Assembly (NCBI GenBank): GCA_008360955.1
Contig: LUCM01005116.1
Coordinates: 19,453-83,452, forward strand
DNA length: 64,000 nucleotides
Source: Fasciolopsis buskii
Lineage: Eukaryota; Platyhelminthes; Trematoda; Plagiorchiida; Fasciolidae
Direction of reading: 5' to 3'
Shown one piece after another: positions 22,388-34,179 of the stretch. The translations under genes were made by a program, and so were the position numbers. The notes beneath the pieces were generated by a model. That model saw only the letters and a program-made list of their open reading frames with translations. It was not told the origin of the DNA and did no database searches. Numbering within the stretch: the stretch's first letter is position 1; the number at the start of each line of letters is the position of its first letter.

Positions 22388-23800
22388 CGAGAGAATATCC
22401 GTCGGTTGCATTCTAATATTTTGCAACATCGTATTAGTATATATTCATCGCCTGATCTTCTTCGTAACATTCCGCATCACACCGCTCTAACACAGGGAGC
22501 ATTCTACCTCATCTTATCTATGAGTGTCTAAAAGACAATGACGCCATCAGCATTCATCACATGGACGACAGCTGGTTAAAAGCCCAATCATCCTATTACA
22601 TAAAATGTGTGCACCCACGTTTTACTTTGAGCGGATATACCACCACCTTGCGCCATTCTTCATGTTTATATTCGGTAGCTTGCCCTAGCATGTCTTTGGT
22701 GTCTACCCTTGTCAAACCCCTCAGTATTTGGAACGTTTCGGTCGTGTCACCTCTGAGTCTACGCTTTCCATCGTGTACAGGTTCAGGCCCCCTCATTTAC
22801 GACTTGCCTTTTCGTCCCTCAAACGTTCTAGTGGCTAGTCGTGGAATACTCTCGAGACAACCTACGTCCCTTCTGCCGAATAGCGGGCATGCCTGCAAGC
22901 AGTAATTTCAGTGTGACCTGACCATCCCCTGACAAGGAGGGATAAATGTCTCTACTTTCCTACAGAATACCGCGGGCCGTAATCTGAAGAGCCCCTTTTT
23001 TGCCTTTCGGGCAGCAGCTCTCCACTGTTCACCCCAATTTTGGTTCGTGGTCATCACTGCCCTCATGTTATTGGTCATTTGAACTGCAGGAATTGAAAAC
23101 TTTCAATTTTCGCCAACTACAGTCAGTCATTTTGACTTGCCGGTTGGCAAGTGACTTGCGCCCCATTTTGCGCCATATCCTAATTTTTCGCCAAATCAGA
23201 AACGTTTACCGTCTCTTTTCAATTCCTAACGATTACTTGCTACCAAAATTTTCACATCATCCGCAAAGATGCAGCATGGTATTTCCAACTTTGCTGCAAG
23301 TTCGTCAAGGTAGAAAACGAACAGCAGTAGCTCCAAGAACTAGCTCTTAAGCTACCTCGCTCGATTCCTAGAGTTACTCTAAACTTTCGTCTTCCACCCT
23401 GACGTAGAGGGATCTAGTCGTCAGAAAATCCGGGATCAATATTGATACCGAGCCTCCGATTCCCAGAGAGTGTACCTTTGGCATCACTATCTTACTATTG
23501 ACTAATTCAAACGTCTTGCTGAATTTCATGTGGCACATCTCTACGATTTTTCCCGATCGAGTCTCGTCGAAACCTCATCTAGGGTCACCAAGAATATCGA
23601 GATGCACGGTCTATCTTTTGTGAATCCATGCGGTGTTCTACACAATAGTCTTTCCTCAGGTACTTACGTTTTCTTCACCCGCCTCTTAAAACACTTTCAG
23701 ATGTGAGTCTCGTCTAGGCCCAGGATTTGTTCGGGTCTAACTCTTCCAGTACCCGTTGCGTACCCTGAACTGTCACTTCCAATAGAAGGATCCTGGTTAT
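22388..23800 (-). mobile_element. CR1/Jockey-clade LINE, dead copy (RT and C-terminal part)
   Basis: On the minus strand, from the right: ERLLCRTPHGFTKDRP and IFLVTLDEVSTRLD (finger region), KFSKTFELVNSKIV (decayed DFSKAFDSV), SLGIGGSVS with DFLTTRSLYVRV, PCCIFADD-like remnants, and LRGDTTETFQILRGLTRVD of the C-terminal region. Several stops break the frame. The plus-strand open frames at 22561-22905 and 23000-23350 are antisense shadows. The part 22556-23482 is nearly identical, inverted, to 59726-60652. Confidence 0.8.
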
Positions 23801-24799
23801 AACAAATGGGTAGACAATCTCCCATTCTTGACTCCATCCCGTCATTTCACGCCTAAGAAGCTTTCACTGAGGACTTTGGATTTGCTACTTCTTAATTCGC
23901 TTCCAACCCATTCTTCGGCGTTCCTGCGCCTGTCCCAATTACCCCCTCTGATTTCTCACACCAGTATTACCTTTGGAATTCTTTTTCACCAAGTCTGCCA
24001 ACATTAACTGAAAATCACTCGCCGCCGCTTCTGGCACTTTTATCTTTTTAATTCTGTTTCTCCTGTACTCTCTTCAGCTCTCTCCTTCGCTAAAATCTGT
24101 TTCCTCTAACTTGTGTTTCTATTCTTTTTGATCTTCCTGCGCTCTGGGTTCACCAGTCCCGTTTGTTCTTCTGCTCTTTCCGCTGGAGTAAGTGAGGCTC
24201 TTCCTGAAGCGGATGGAATTCTTTCTTGATATTTTTTTGGGTACTCCCACGTTCACATTCTGTCCGCCAATAATCTAGTCCAGAAGGCCTGCTCTCGTCT
24301 TTGGTTCTTCTGCTTCCAATATCTCAAAATTGCTGCGCAGTTTTTCACGAACTTTCTTCTATCTATCAGGACCAAATGACGTAAGGAGTGAATTGAACAA
24401 TCGATGCGCCATTTATTGGTTTCAATTTGAAATGATATAACGGTAATAAACTTTCGACTACCGTGGGTAGTCATTCTGAAGCAAGTTTTACAATAATTGT
24501 AAAACGCTGCTATTACCATTATATGGTTTACGATTCCTCTATCCAGTTTGGAAGGTGAACCTGATCAGTATATCAAAACGCCATTTTTACTTTTGGCGGT
24601 AACTAGGTCGAGAAGTGATGACAGCCAGCCAGATCCTAACCTCTATCGTTTTCCTTCTGGTGTTTATTTGGGTTACTGCCCCCAGTCAGCAGTATCCCTG
24701 TCAGTACTGTGTGAACAGCCTCCCGTATGTCATTCATTCCTGGGATGATTACAGTCTACGAATATTAGCAAGGCACTGACTTTCTCAAATCGTTGCTAG
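23801..24799. other. Probable older CR1 remnant and spacer, not resolved
   Basis: The sequence is pyrimidine-rich on the plus strand, like the neighbouring element. No motif was securely identified, and the open frame at 24253-24519 (minus) is not recognised. Confidence 0.3.
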
Positions 24800-27700
24800 C
24801 CTGCCTTTTTCAGTTGCTGATTCTTCGCCCTTATGGGACTCGGTAATCTATTGACACATGCGACGGCTTTTCGGCAACTAAGGAGCCCAGCGTAGACTGA
24901 ACACATCCGCATATTTGCGGTTCCCGGTTTACTTCTTATTGTCTGTGCACTGTTGTTCAATGCTAGTAGGGCCTCCGGCCCCTGGCTCTCAAGCATGCCA
25001 CTACCTAAGTCTCGCCTTTAAATAAAGTGCGCCTTTGCCACATCAAGTTAAAATATGGTCCATTTCAGACGGCCAAGTCCCGGAGACCCCGGACATCAAG
25101 TCATCGCCCTCTCCAGCTTCGGAATGCTACCTCTTATGTATCAGTTATTCTGCCTACGTTGATGTAAATAACTACCGCATCGCTTCCTCCCCCCAGTTTA
25201 CCCGACATCATCCATTCTGGGCCTCGGGCCCAATACCCCAGTTGTCACCACATTTGTTGCCTTATCGCCTGCAAGTGAAGAGCCACGGACCCCATGGAAA
25301 TTGTCATCCGTCCGTCCCCGTTTACTCAGCGCCAATCTTGCTTGTGCACAGAAATTTGCTTTCCTCTGCCTGCTTGCCTTCCTGTCTTGCCAATTATCCA
25401 ACGTGATTGCCGTGTCCCGCCACTTTTGGGGAACTTAATAATCTACTCACAGTTGCGTTCAGCACTTCCCTGTGCCTCTTTGATCATATCTATTGCTGAT
25501 ATTGCCCGATCCCTTCTTTGGGATTTTCGGTCCGTTCGGCCCTTTTGGGTGCTTGCTTCCGGCGAGACGATGAATCGGCTGTTTCCAATACTAGTCACAG
25601 CTATTCCGTGGCCCATAGAGCGTCCCCGGTAACCAGCGGGTCCATCCGGGACGATGCGATAGCGGTAACTCGTGCGGCTTTAGACGAATTCAGCCCCAGT
25701 CTAAAGGTGGTCTGTTGCCTTCTTATTCGAGAATCCCTCAGTATACCTTTGTCCGTCCACTGTTTCTCAATTTTTTGGGCACCTTCAAAGTACCTAATCT
25801 ATGCGCCTGTTTTGAGCCAGCAAGCTAACTCAAACTAACCGTCCTTCGAAGATGCTTCATTCTTCTGCAGTCCAGGTGCTTTCTATCCCTAAATTCTTTA
25901 AGGCGTGTCTCAACTCCAGCAAATCCAAATATTTCTTCGATGCTCATTCCAGGCCCGGTTTGTCAGCTTTAACTCCTCCGCCTTGTGCTAATCAGACTAC
26001 AGTCCCGACTGTTTGCCACCTAATTAAATCACTTTATTTGATCGCACGTCCATAATATCTTTTAATCTAATTAATTCACAATCCACTCTAAGCAAATTTG
26101 ATACCCTGATGCGATTTTTGTGCACACTGATTCCTATAACATAATTCTAATCACCGACACATGGCTGGCACATTGCGGTGATTGTTACAACTGCTGCCAA
26201 AAGCAAAGAAATAACTGTCCTGTAGGTGGTTGCGTAGCTTTCTTCAAGCATGAACTTGCCCTTTCCATCCAGCGCTAGACATTTTGTCCGACAGTTTGTG
26301 GCTCTCTATCAATATGCATAAATTTCTACCGCACCTTGAATGCGTTTACTGACGTTCATCGTCAAACAGTTTTCAGCTTCCTCAACTATCGAGACGTACC
26401 ATTATATTGCACCTAGCTAGGGAAAGCAAAACTTATAGTAAGAGACTTTATTGCTCCTAAGTTCCGTTGGTCCATAAATGATGCCTCCTCGCCGCTCTTC
26501 AAATTTTTCCTTAAAATCCACGTAGGAGGATGGATGCAGCACGTCTCTAGCAGCAATATCCTTGACATATTGTCCATCCACGGTCTTCTTAGGTTCGACA
26601 ACTCCGCAATTGATAACTTGCCTGGTAGTGACCGCAATATGGTCTCCTGCCTCCCTCATACTCTTCCCAAAGCTCGAACACCTGCAAATGATATCCAGAT
26701 GGTAAAGATCTTGCAAAATAATAATGTAAGCTGGTCTGACGGTCGTTCCCTGAACTTTGACTGGTCGAATTTCTTCCTGTCAACCGCACATACGCAAACG
26801 TTCATTCTATTATTAACACCCACATTCGTCGTAGCGCTAAACCCCGGCTAAAACGAATAAGCAAATTGTATAAACATGAGAAGATTCTGCAACAAGCAAA
26901 CAAGCTTCTCCATATTACCGACGATAAATCGGCTTAAACACGGCCTGCTTATTGCTTCGGAAGCCAACTTTGTAAGCAGAAAAACCGCTCTTCGGAAACC
27001 AAACCTTATCCCACATGTGGTCAGCCTTGGGCCTCCCCTCACTTTTCGCAATACATCAAATACCCTTATGTTCGTCAGATGCAGCAGCCAGCGGCTCTAC
27101 AATCCCTAGGAATTTCGTAAAGAGTCTAACTCATACTTTTCCTCCACCCTCGTTACCGACGGCACGACTCATTTTCCCACCTTACCTATGTTAATGGACT
27201 AAATTATTTCGCCTACCTCGTTTAACGCAAAGAAAACAGAGGAGGCTCTTGCATTCCTTAATCATTCCTACCGCCTAAGCTCAGAGAGTTTTCTCTAGCT
27301 CTTTTCCGCCCGCCAAAGCTGACATAGCGCTCCTGCTGCTAAATCAGTTTACTATCGCATTGTCCGTTGTAGTATTTTCCCCTTACTTGAAATTCTCTAC
27401 CGATATTCCCTTCCACAAAGATGGATTGTTGGAGGATCTACTAAACTATTGCCTAATAAACCACATGACAAGGTTGTCCAGCCTCACTAAGAGGATCGTC
27501 AGAGACTGGATTTCTTGCAACAAATAACTTAGTTTTTGAATCCCAGCATGGGATTTTAGGTAAAAAATCCCTTACCTCATTCCACTATGCTTTTGTTGAC
27601 CCAGCTACTCTAAATGCCGATGAAAAAATGGCCAGTATAAACGTCTTCCTTGATATGACCGAGGCGATTAGCCGCTTGTCCCATGAACGATTGCTCCTGA

Positions 27701-28960
27701 AGTTCAACTCCTAGCGGCTAGTAAGCTTGCTCTACTCCTGACTAGCTCCCCATCTCTCTGGCCACTTTCAGGCTGTCAGTATCAACGTAACCCGATCCAA
27801 GCCCTGGCCAGTCCCTGGAGTTAAAGTAAAAAGTGGTGTCATTGGCCTCGTACTACTCCTGCTCTGAGTAAATGCACTCCTCCGGGCTATACGCCATGAA
27901 ATACCCCTTCCGTTTGCTGAGGACGTTAAGCTAGACTACTCCTTGCAACAGCTCTTCCTACCCGAATCCGAATAGGATTCGAAAACATCATGTGATTAGT
28001 TTGAGCGGTGAGCAGTGCAGTTATCTGCAGCTGCAGGTGTTATTCTGGTCTAAAAGTGTTGAACATTCCAGGTGGGCTCCTTGCAAACGGTCTCCTAATA
28101 CTAAATACTCAGTATTTAGACCTAGACTTCAAACGCCGTCGCCGATTCACCTTGCACGCGCAAGCAATTTGCCAAATTTCTAACGCAATCAGGACTAAAG
28201 GCCTCACTGCTGTAAGCGAATTCTATGCAAATCAAATTGTAGACCAAAAATGGCTCACTGGCCGATAGTTTTTCCGAACACTCTTTGAGTGGATCTCGTT
28301 GCAATAGACAAAGTGCAGCGGGAATTGATCAAGAAAATTCTGGGTCCCGCATCAGCCTTTAGCTACAGACAGAGGTGCGATTTGCTACACCCCGCCACCC
28401 CTTGACTGCTTTGTATCAAACCGAACCACACATTCCTTTTCAAACTCGTGCGGCCGCAAGCACACACATCTGGAAACCCCATCCCTTTCGCGAACGTACC
28501 TTCATACCTAATCAGATTCTAACGTTAGCCCTTGTAATACCAACATCCGCCATCCGCGGTGTTTTCCAGGAAAAGATTTCTTACAGTTGTTTACTATGTC
28601 TTATGGCTTAGTATGGCAGACACTGTCCGGTCCCGTAAAAATCTGGCACAATTCAAGAGTGCGCTGTTAAAGCTTCTGAACGTATCCTCCATCAACTTAA
28701 CTACGGCCAACATCAGTCTAGACCAGGCTTCCGAATGCCCCCGATACGTTTGGCCCCATCCCAACTTAGGAACCTCAAACTGTGCCCCTCTCTACAGGTT
28801 TACTTCTGTTCAGCTTCTGTTCCGTGCCCAAGCCCCTGAAACTCTGTCACCACTCTTTTCCTCCACTGTGAACCATTGTCGACCGCCATGAACGTTTCGT
28901 GCCATGCATCAGATAGCCAAAAATGTTTCAGCCGACCCCTCTCCGTTTAAGGCCGACGTA
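24800..28960 (+). mobile_element. CR1/Jockey-type LINE, degenerate (copy J1)
   Basis: Plus-strand remnants in element order: a possible ORF1 part with Pro/Ser-rich frames (25035-25850); endonuclease pieces TDTWLAHCG near 26157 and VRDFIAPKFRWS near 26445 (compare GDFNAPxxxW); the DNA-binding-site remnant QHVSSSNILDILS near 26535; a finger remnant LESQHGIL near 27535; NVFLDMTEAISRLSHERLL (decayed DxSKAFDxVxH) near 27645; and PFAEDVKLDYS (decayed FADDVKLxYS) near 27905. Many stops and shifts interrupt it. The tail near 28950 holds AATAAA-like A-rich sequence. It shares its overall plan with copy J2 at 45.5-48.75 kb. Confidence 0.7.
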
Positions 28961-29783
28961 ACCAGAATGATAAACAAGTAAAAGGCATAAAATAACAGCT
29001 TCTTTATTTAATTGATACTTTTTCACTTCTGTACAAGCTCTTCACGAACTCTGACCCAGTTTTTTGAGTCTTTTTAAGTAGCTATCTGTTTGCTTACGTA
29101 TGCATGATTATATTTTCTTTTCGGAGCATCCCACTGCCCATCAGCCAACACCATTGCGTCTAGGCTGCTCACTCGACTAAGCTTTACCCTCTCCACCGTT
29201 GATGTACTGCCCCCAAATTTCTTTTTTAACAATCATCCCACTGGACTACTTTTCACTGAAGTGAAAGCTAGAAGGCAGAAAACCTTTGCATTCTTGGTTT
29301 CTCCAAAAAACGTCTTCAAAGCCTTTAACTCTTTTCTGCTTGATTTGGCAATTTCATCTTATATCTGCTGCCATTCTCTTGCTCCTACTAGCCGGTTTAA
29401 AGTTCGCTTCGTGGTAATCACATATTTCATTTTTGTCTTCCTTTTATTATATGACATGGTACTGTCGCCTGCCGGCAGTCCATGTTGCCCTGGATTCCTC
29501 TTAATCTGCATTATCTATTTCATAAACCCGCCTGATTTCCTAATAAAACCATAATTATTCGGATAATGACCTATCCCCTCAGCATTTCCATTTAGGTACT
29601 CATATAGATTGTCCCTATTTCAGTTGATAATTTTGCCTTAATATATGCTAGTGACCCTGTCTTGGGACCAGCTTATTTACGGCCATGGACAAAATGTTCT
29701 TAGCGCAAGCGCTAGTTGCAACAATACTCACTGGTCTCAGTGCAGTGATATCTCTTCATCTCCTAATCCAAATAGTTCCCTGA
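28961..29783. other. Spacer, no feature recognised
   Basis: An open frame at 29261-29554 has hydrophobic stretches but no motif or splice structure that would support a gene. Confidence 0.25.
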
Positions 29784-32700
29784 TTAAACAGCGACCTTTG
29801 GTTTGCAAACGGAAAAGTGCGCTATTCTGTCTTTATTTTTACGCAAATGAGGTATCATTTTACGGAAGTTTGCTTTGCGGCTGTGGAATGTTGCACAAAT
29901 AAGGACTATTCTGCTGTCGTCTGCAAATCCGACTGGAAAGCCATATGCGACCCGTGTCTGGCTGCACTTGCGGTGCCATCTGATGAACATGTGGTCGACG
30001 GACCTAGCACAGCCTCAGGTAAGACCATGGTTGGTAGTGTTCTGGGATGATCGCTCACCAAACAGACCTCACATGTAAATCGATAAAAGTAAAGTGAACC
30101 CAAATAAAAAAAGGTTTGGTTGAGCTGATCTTTTGATGCAAATGTCACCAACTGCAGGTGAATCATTCCCGCACTACATTCCCGAAGAAGTGAACGGAGC
30201 AAAGCTTGCAGAGCACCGGAGATGGCAGATAACCTTGCGTGCAAGGCTACTCAGTTCGGTGTCTGTAGTCACCCATATGGCCTACCTTGGACAGTACTCA
30301 CCAAGACTACCTAGCTTAATCTCATCATGCGTAACAGAACAAAGTGCAGTGTACAATTATTAACCTTTCGCGCTGCGCTTTTATTCCATCTCGCTCTTTC
30401 TGCATTTTCCAGTTACTCTTCCACAGAAAAAAATGCATCAGCATTTACCTATGCGCATAATCTGACATGGTAACTTCTGGTCCGCCGGAAATTGTAAAAC
30501 TGCTCAGCTGAGTTGCGCGTTGATTTTGCATTACCGACGCAGCAGGCTCGCACCGTCACAGGCGATCCGGCTTCACTGTTTACTTTTAAATTCTCTTCAG
30601 GTATATCAGATGCTTGCACAGTTGTGGTAAACAGCCCTCTAGTCCCTATGTTCATGTGCATCATTTTGTACTGCAATTCTCATGTTCCTTCTCAAAGTTC
30701 CTTTTCCAAAGTCATACAAAATGAACTCATGGGGGAAGTATTTTTATTGGTACCCGATAGGAACTGACGCTGCCAATGCCTCTCGACATTCGAAAATAAC
30801 TGAGGACCGTCATTTCTCATGAACTGCTCTTCTGCTCTGGGAAATTTGGCAACCGACCAGTGCTGCTTGCAACTGTCCTCCACACGAGTCCACCAAACAT
30901 TACCTGGTTTGACTCCGGTTTCCTCTCATCTTTTTCCAACCCTTCCTTTATCATTGGACCTAGCTGAGATTAATGAAGTCAAAACAAACCCCATGGATTA
31001 ATTGTACAATTACGCAGTTTGTATCCCATCGCAGCCGCCATCTTGCTTGTTCAACGGAATGTGCATCCAGGTTTTTCGAGTTTTGTATTGCTGACCTGCG
31101 TTCAGTATGCTGCTCACCGGACTATGCATTCCTCGATAAACTGCCTGCAAATCTTCTGTTTCTGGATTTATTGCATTTTTTCTAGCCAGGCGTTATCCAT
31201 TCTGTCAAATTCAATTCGTGTTTATTCCCAATATTCAGAAAACCTGTCACATTAGGGGACTTTCTGGATGTTTTATGGTTCATTTCGGTTGGATGCGTGC
31301 ATATGGTAGCTTACGAGATGCGTTATAATGACGCCGAGCGATGCGGACGAGCAGTCACCGTTGGGCTCAGAAATCCCACGTGGAAATTCGTTGCTATTTA
31401 TGCTCATACTAAACGTATGACCTGAGGTACGCTTTATTAGCCACTTTATAAGCCCTCCAATGTTTGCAACTGAGTGGTTAATTTTTGTCCATCTATTATC
31501 ACCATCGTTGGACTTTATGATCATGCGCAATGCATGGTTTTGGCAACATCCAAGAAATGAAATATTATTATTGTCATAATACCTCGCTGCATCCAGTTCC
31601 GTCACCTTAATTTGAATTGCTTTTCATCCAGCGAGCTAAAGTAAATGAAAGCACCTAAGCTGAGCCTTTCTGCTCAATTTCATTTCACAAAACTTGCATT
31701 CTACCGTGCGATTCCTTCCAAAACCAAATAGACATTCTCACACGTCATTGCAAAAAGTCCTCACAGATTCAATCGATTCTTTCTTCTCTTGTCTGATCTC
31801 CCTCATCATGAACTAGAACACATTACAGACAGTTCGCCTCCTTTTCCCGTTTTCATGCCTGCCATCAGTTCTCAGACCGAAATTTCAAACCTTGCCCTAA
31901 AATATCCGATCCAGGCAACCGAACAATGCTGCTATTATTGTACCACGGTTCCTGCCCGGTTACACTGTAATCACACCGTCCAACGATATCCGAGTCACCA
32001 CCTGTATATTGCCGAAAAGAATATCTTGTGTTTTCAATCCCAACATAGAGACATCTAGATGCTTCCCTCAGAAACCAGCCGCGCAATTAAGCCACAGTGA
32101 AATACCTGATGGCTTCCGAAAAACAATATCTCGCACCTTCATGCCTTAGGAAATCAGAATGCCCCTCTAAGCTCAGCCTTCTCAAGAGCATCTGCGGATT
32201 TTACAGCCCAGCTCTCGAACGCAGAACTACTGAGCGGAAAATAATATGCGCCGTTGGTTGCCGGTAACTCAAGCAAACCGCCTATAAAAATGACGTACGT
32301 TGATGTTTCGTTACTGTAGGAAAGAATAAGATGATAAAACACTTTTTGTGCACCGAATTTAGCAGCAGCTGTCTGTCCATCCATTTGGAAACCCCAAAAC
32401 ATAACACCTCGACACCTAATAAACCATAGTTGCTGATCTGCGCATTTACAACCATAAGAGTCCTTTTTGTTTCCCGTTATTCCATTTTTCTCCTTGTCTC
32501 GAGCCTGCCTTGATGGTCCCCACGATTTTTTCACTGCAATTTGGGTTCAATCAGTAATAGACCTCACTCTATTTCTCCGATTTTGTTTTCCACCTTTTAC
32601 ACCAGCTCGTTCTTTCTAGATGCTCTGGACCGTTATAAACATCTCATAAAGCATTGAGTGCTATTGAATCACCGCCATCTTTTAGTTCCATTATGGTTTT

Positions 32701-33260
32701 ACTCTGCGATCTCCAGTTAGTCCCCATCACGTCACTGGTGCATGTAAGTCTGGCTGTTGGTTTTCCAGGTCAAAACTTGTCTTATGCCTGTGGCATCAAG
32801 CATCATATCTTCCGCCTGAAGCCAACTGGCATGAGTGCACATAAAAAACTGTTCTTGCATTGGCTGTCATTTTGATGTGATGCAGATTTAATTGATTTCT
32901 CTTGGGGAACCACTGGTCTTTGTACGGAAGTACTCAGATTGACACCATGTTCTCCTTTGCTACTTGCTTGATACCTTTGCATCCTGATCAAAATTTGGCC
33001 CTGCAATTCATGTGTTCTTTGTCATCACATTTTGCCCGGGCCCCAGCGCATTGCCCCCGAAGATAGAAAAATATGCGTTGTACTATTACCGATTCTTCGA
33101 CATTAAAAATTGGTAGATCCTGACGTTCGGTTTTAGCTGGCTTGTAAACACGTCTCATTTCAAATAGCTGATATTCCGAGCTTCCAGTATTTCCTTTTGG
33201 ATTCCTGATTCTAGTTTTACTCTCTACCGCAATGTTCGTCAGTTTTCTGACTTCCTCCAC
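29784..33260 (-). mobile_element. CR1-type LINE remnants, scattered, minus strand
   Basis: The minus strand shows GFADDSRIVLI near 29910-29940 (RT catalytic box FADD) and, further upstream in element sense, SMSINSNEFPRGISEP at about 31390-31350, a decayed form of the V-x-IN ... SGVPQGS region. The 1.3 kb between these pieces is much longer than in an intact RT, so there has been an insertion or two copies are involved. The 30.5-31.6 kb part is repeated at 38.8-40.0 kb. Frames at 32154-32534 and 32988-33260 may be upstream element parts but are not diagnostic. Confidence 0.5.
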
Positions 33261-34179
33261 ATTTTGTTAGCCTTCTCTCCCTCAGTTGTCCCTTTATCTT
33301 GACTTTTGAGATTTAGGCAAGGCTCCTGCCTCTTATTTAGATCCTCGGAGCAGTTTCTTAACCGGAAGGCCTTAGTTACACTGGCGGTCCTTCTGAAGAT
33401 AGTCCACTGGTATGTCTGTCTGGCGGCTACCTTGCACCTTGTACAGCTTCACTCCATCCAGTCAGGCAGTCAGAAAGCAGCAGAACGCTTTGAAAGCAAA
33501 CCGGATTACTTTGAATTTTCTCAAAGCTCACATACATGGCGGGCATCGTCATTAACTACACTCATCTCGCAGTTTTCAAATGAACATGGGTGAAACATCC
33601 GAGGGACGACCAAAAATCGGCATAGATGCCGGCAGATGAAACCAAAAACAGTGCACTTTAACGCTAGGATAAAATATCCCTAACGCTCATAAAGCGAACG
33701 CAAAAACGCATGAGAGGCTAAAACTAAAATCTACTGAACTGGAAAACTATTACACTAGAAACGAAAGAAAATGGGAAGCAGAAGCAGCATCGCTAAGCTG
33801 AAGAAAACTTTTCGGGACAATTCCTTTAAAAGCAACACTTGGAAAAGTCCGAGCAACAGAATGGCAAAGATAGCAACGACAGTCAATCCAAATTCGAAAG
33901 TACCAAAATATTTCCGGTTGAGAACAACAATGGTGGTTGGGTGCACAATCGAAAACTTCCCAAAGCTTTACCTGTTATTTTCTTGATTCGGGGAACGCAG
34001 TATCCCGATTTTGATCCGGCCCGAAAATAAATGTGATCACAGTCTGCATCGGTACTGAGTCGGCAGGCAGTTCCATATATTTACGAGCCAGTTGAAAAAG
34101 ATATGCCACTTAATCAGAAGCTTGAACGTAGTTCTGCAGGCTTATCTTCCCGGCCACATTTCCGAGAGTTTAAGTGTGG
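33261..34179. other. Spacer, no feature recognised
   Basis: Short basic open frames at 33771-34030 in two overlapping frames carry no family motif and no supporting splice signals were found. Confidence 0.25.

Noticed and set aside
22561..23350. Two plus-strand open frames of 114 and 116 codons, repeated almost exactly at 59858-60785 on the other strand
   Set aside because: They are antisense to CR1 coding sequence that shows RT and C-terminal motifs on the opposite strand; their conservation comes from the duplication, not from coding.
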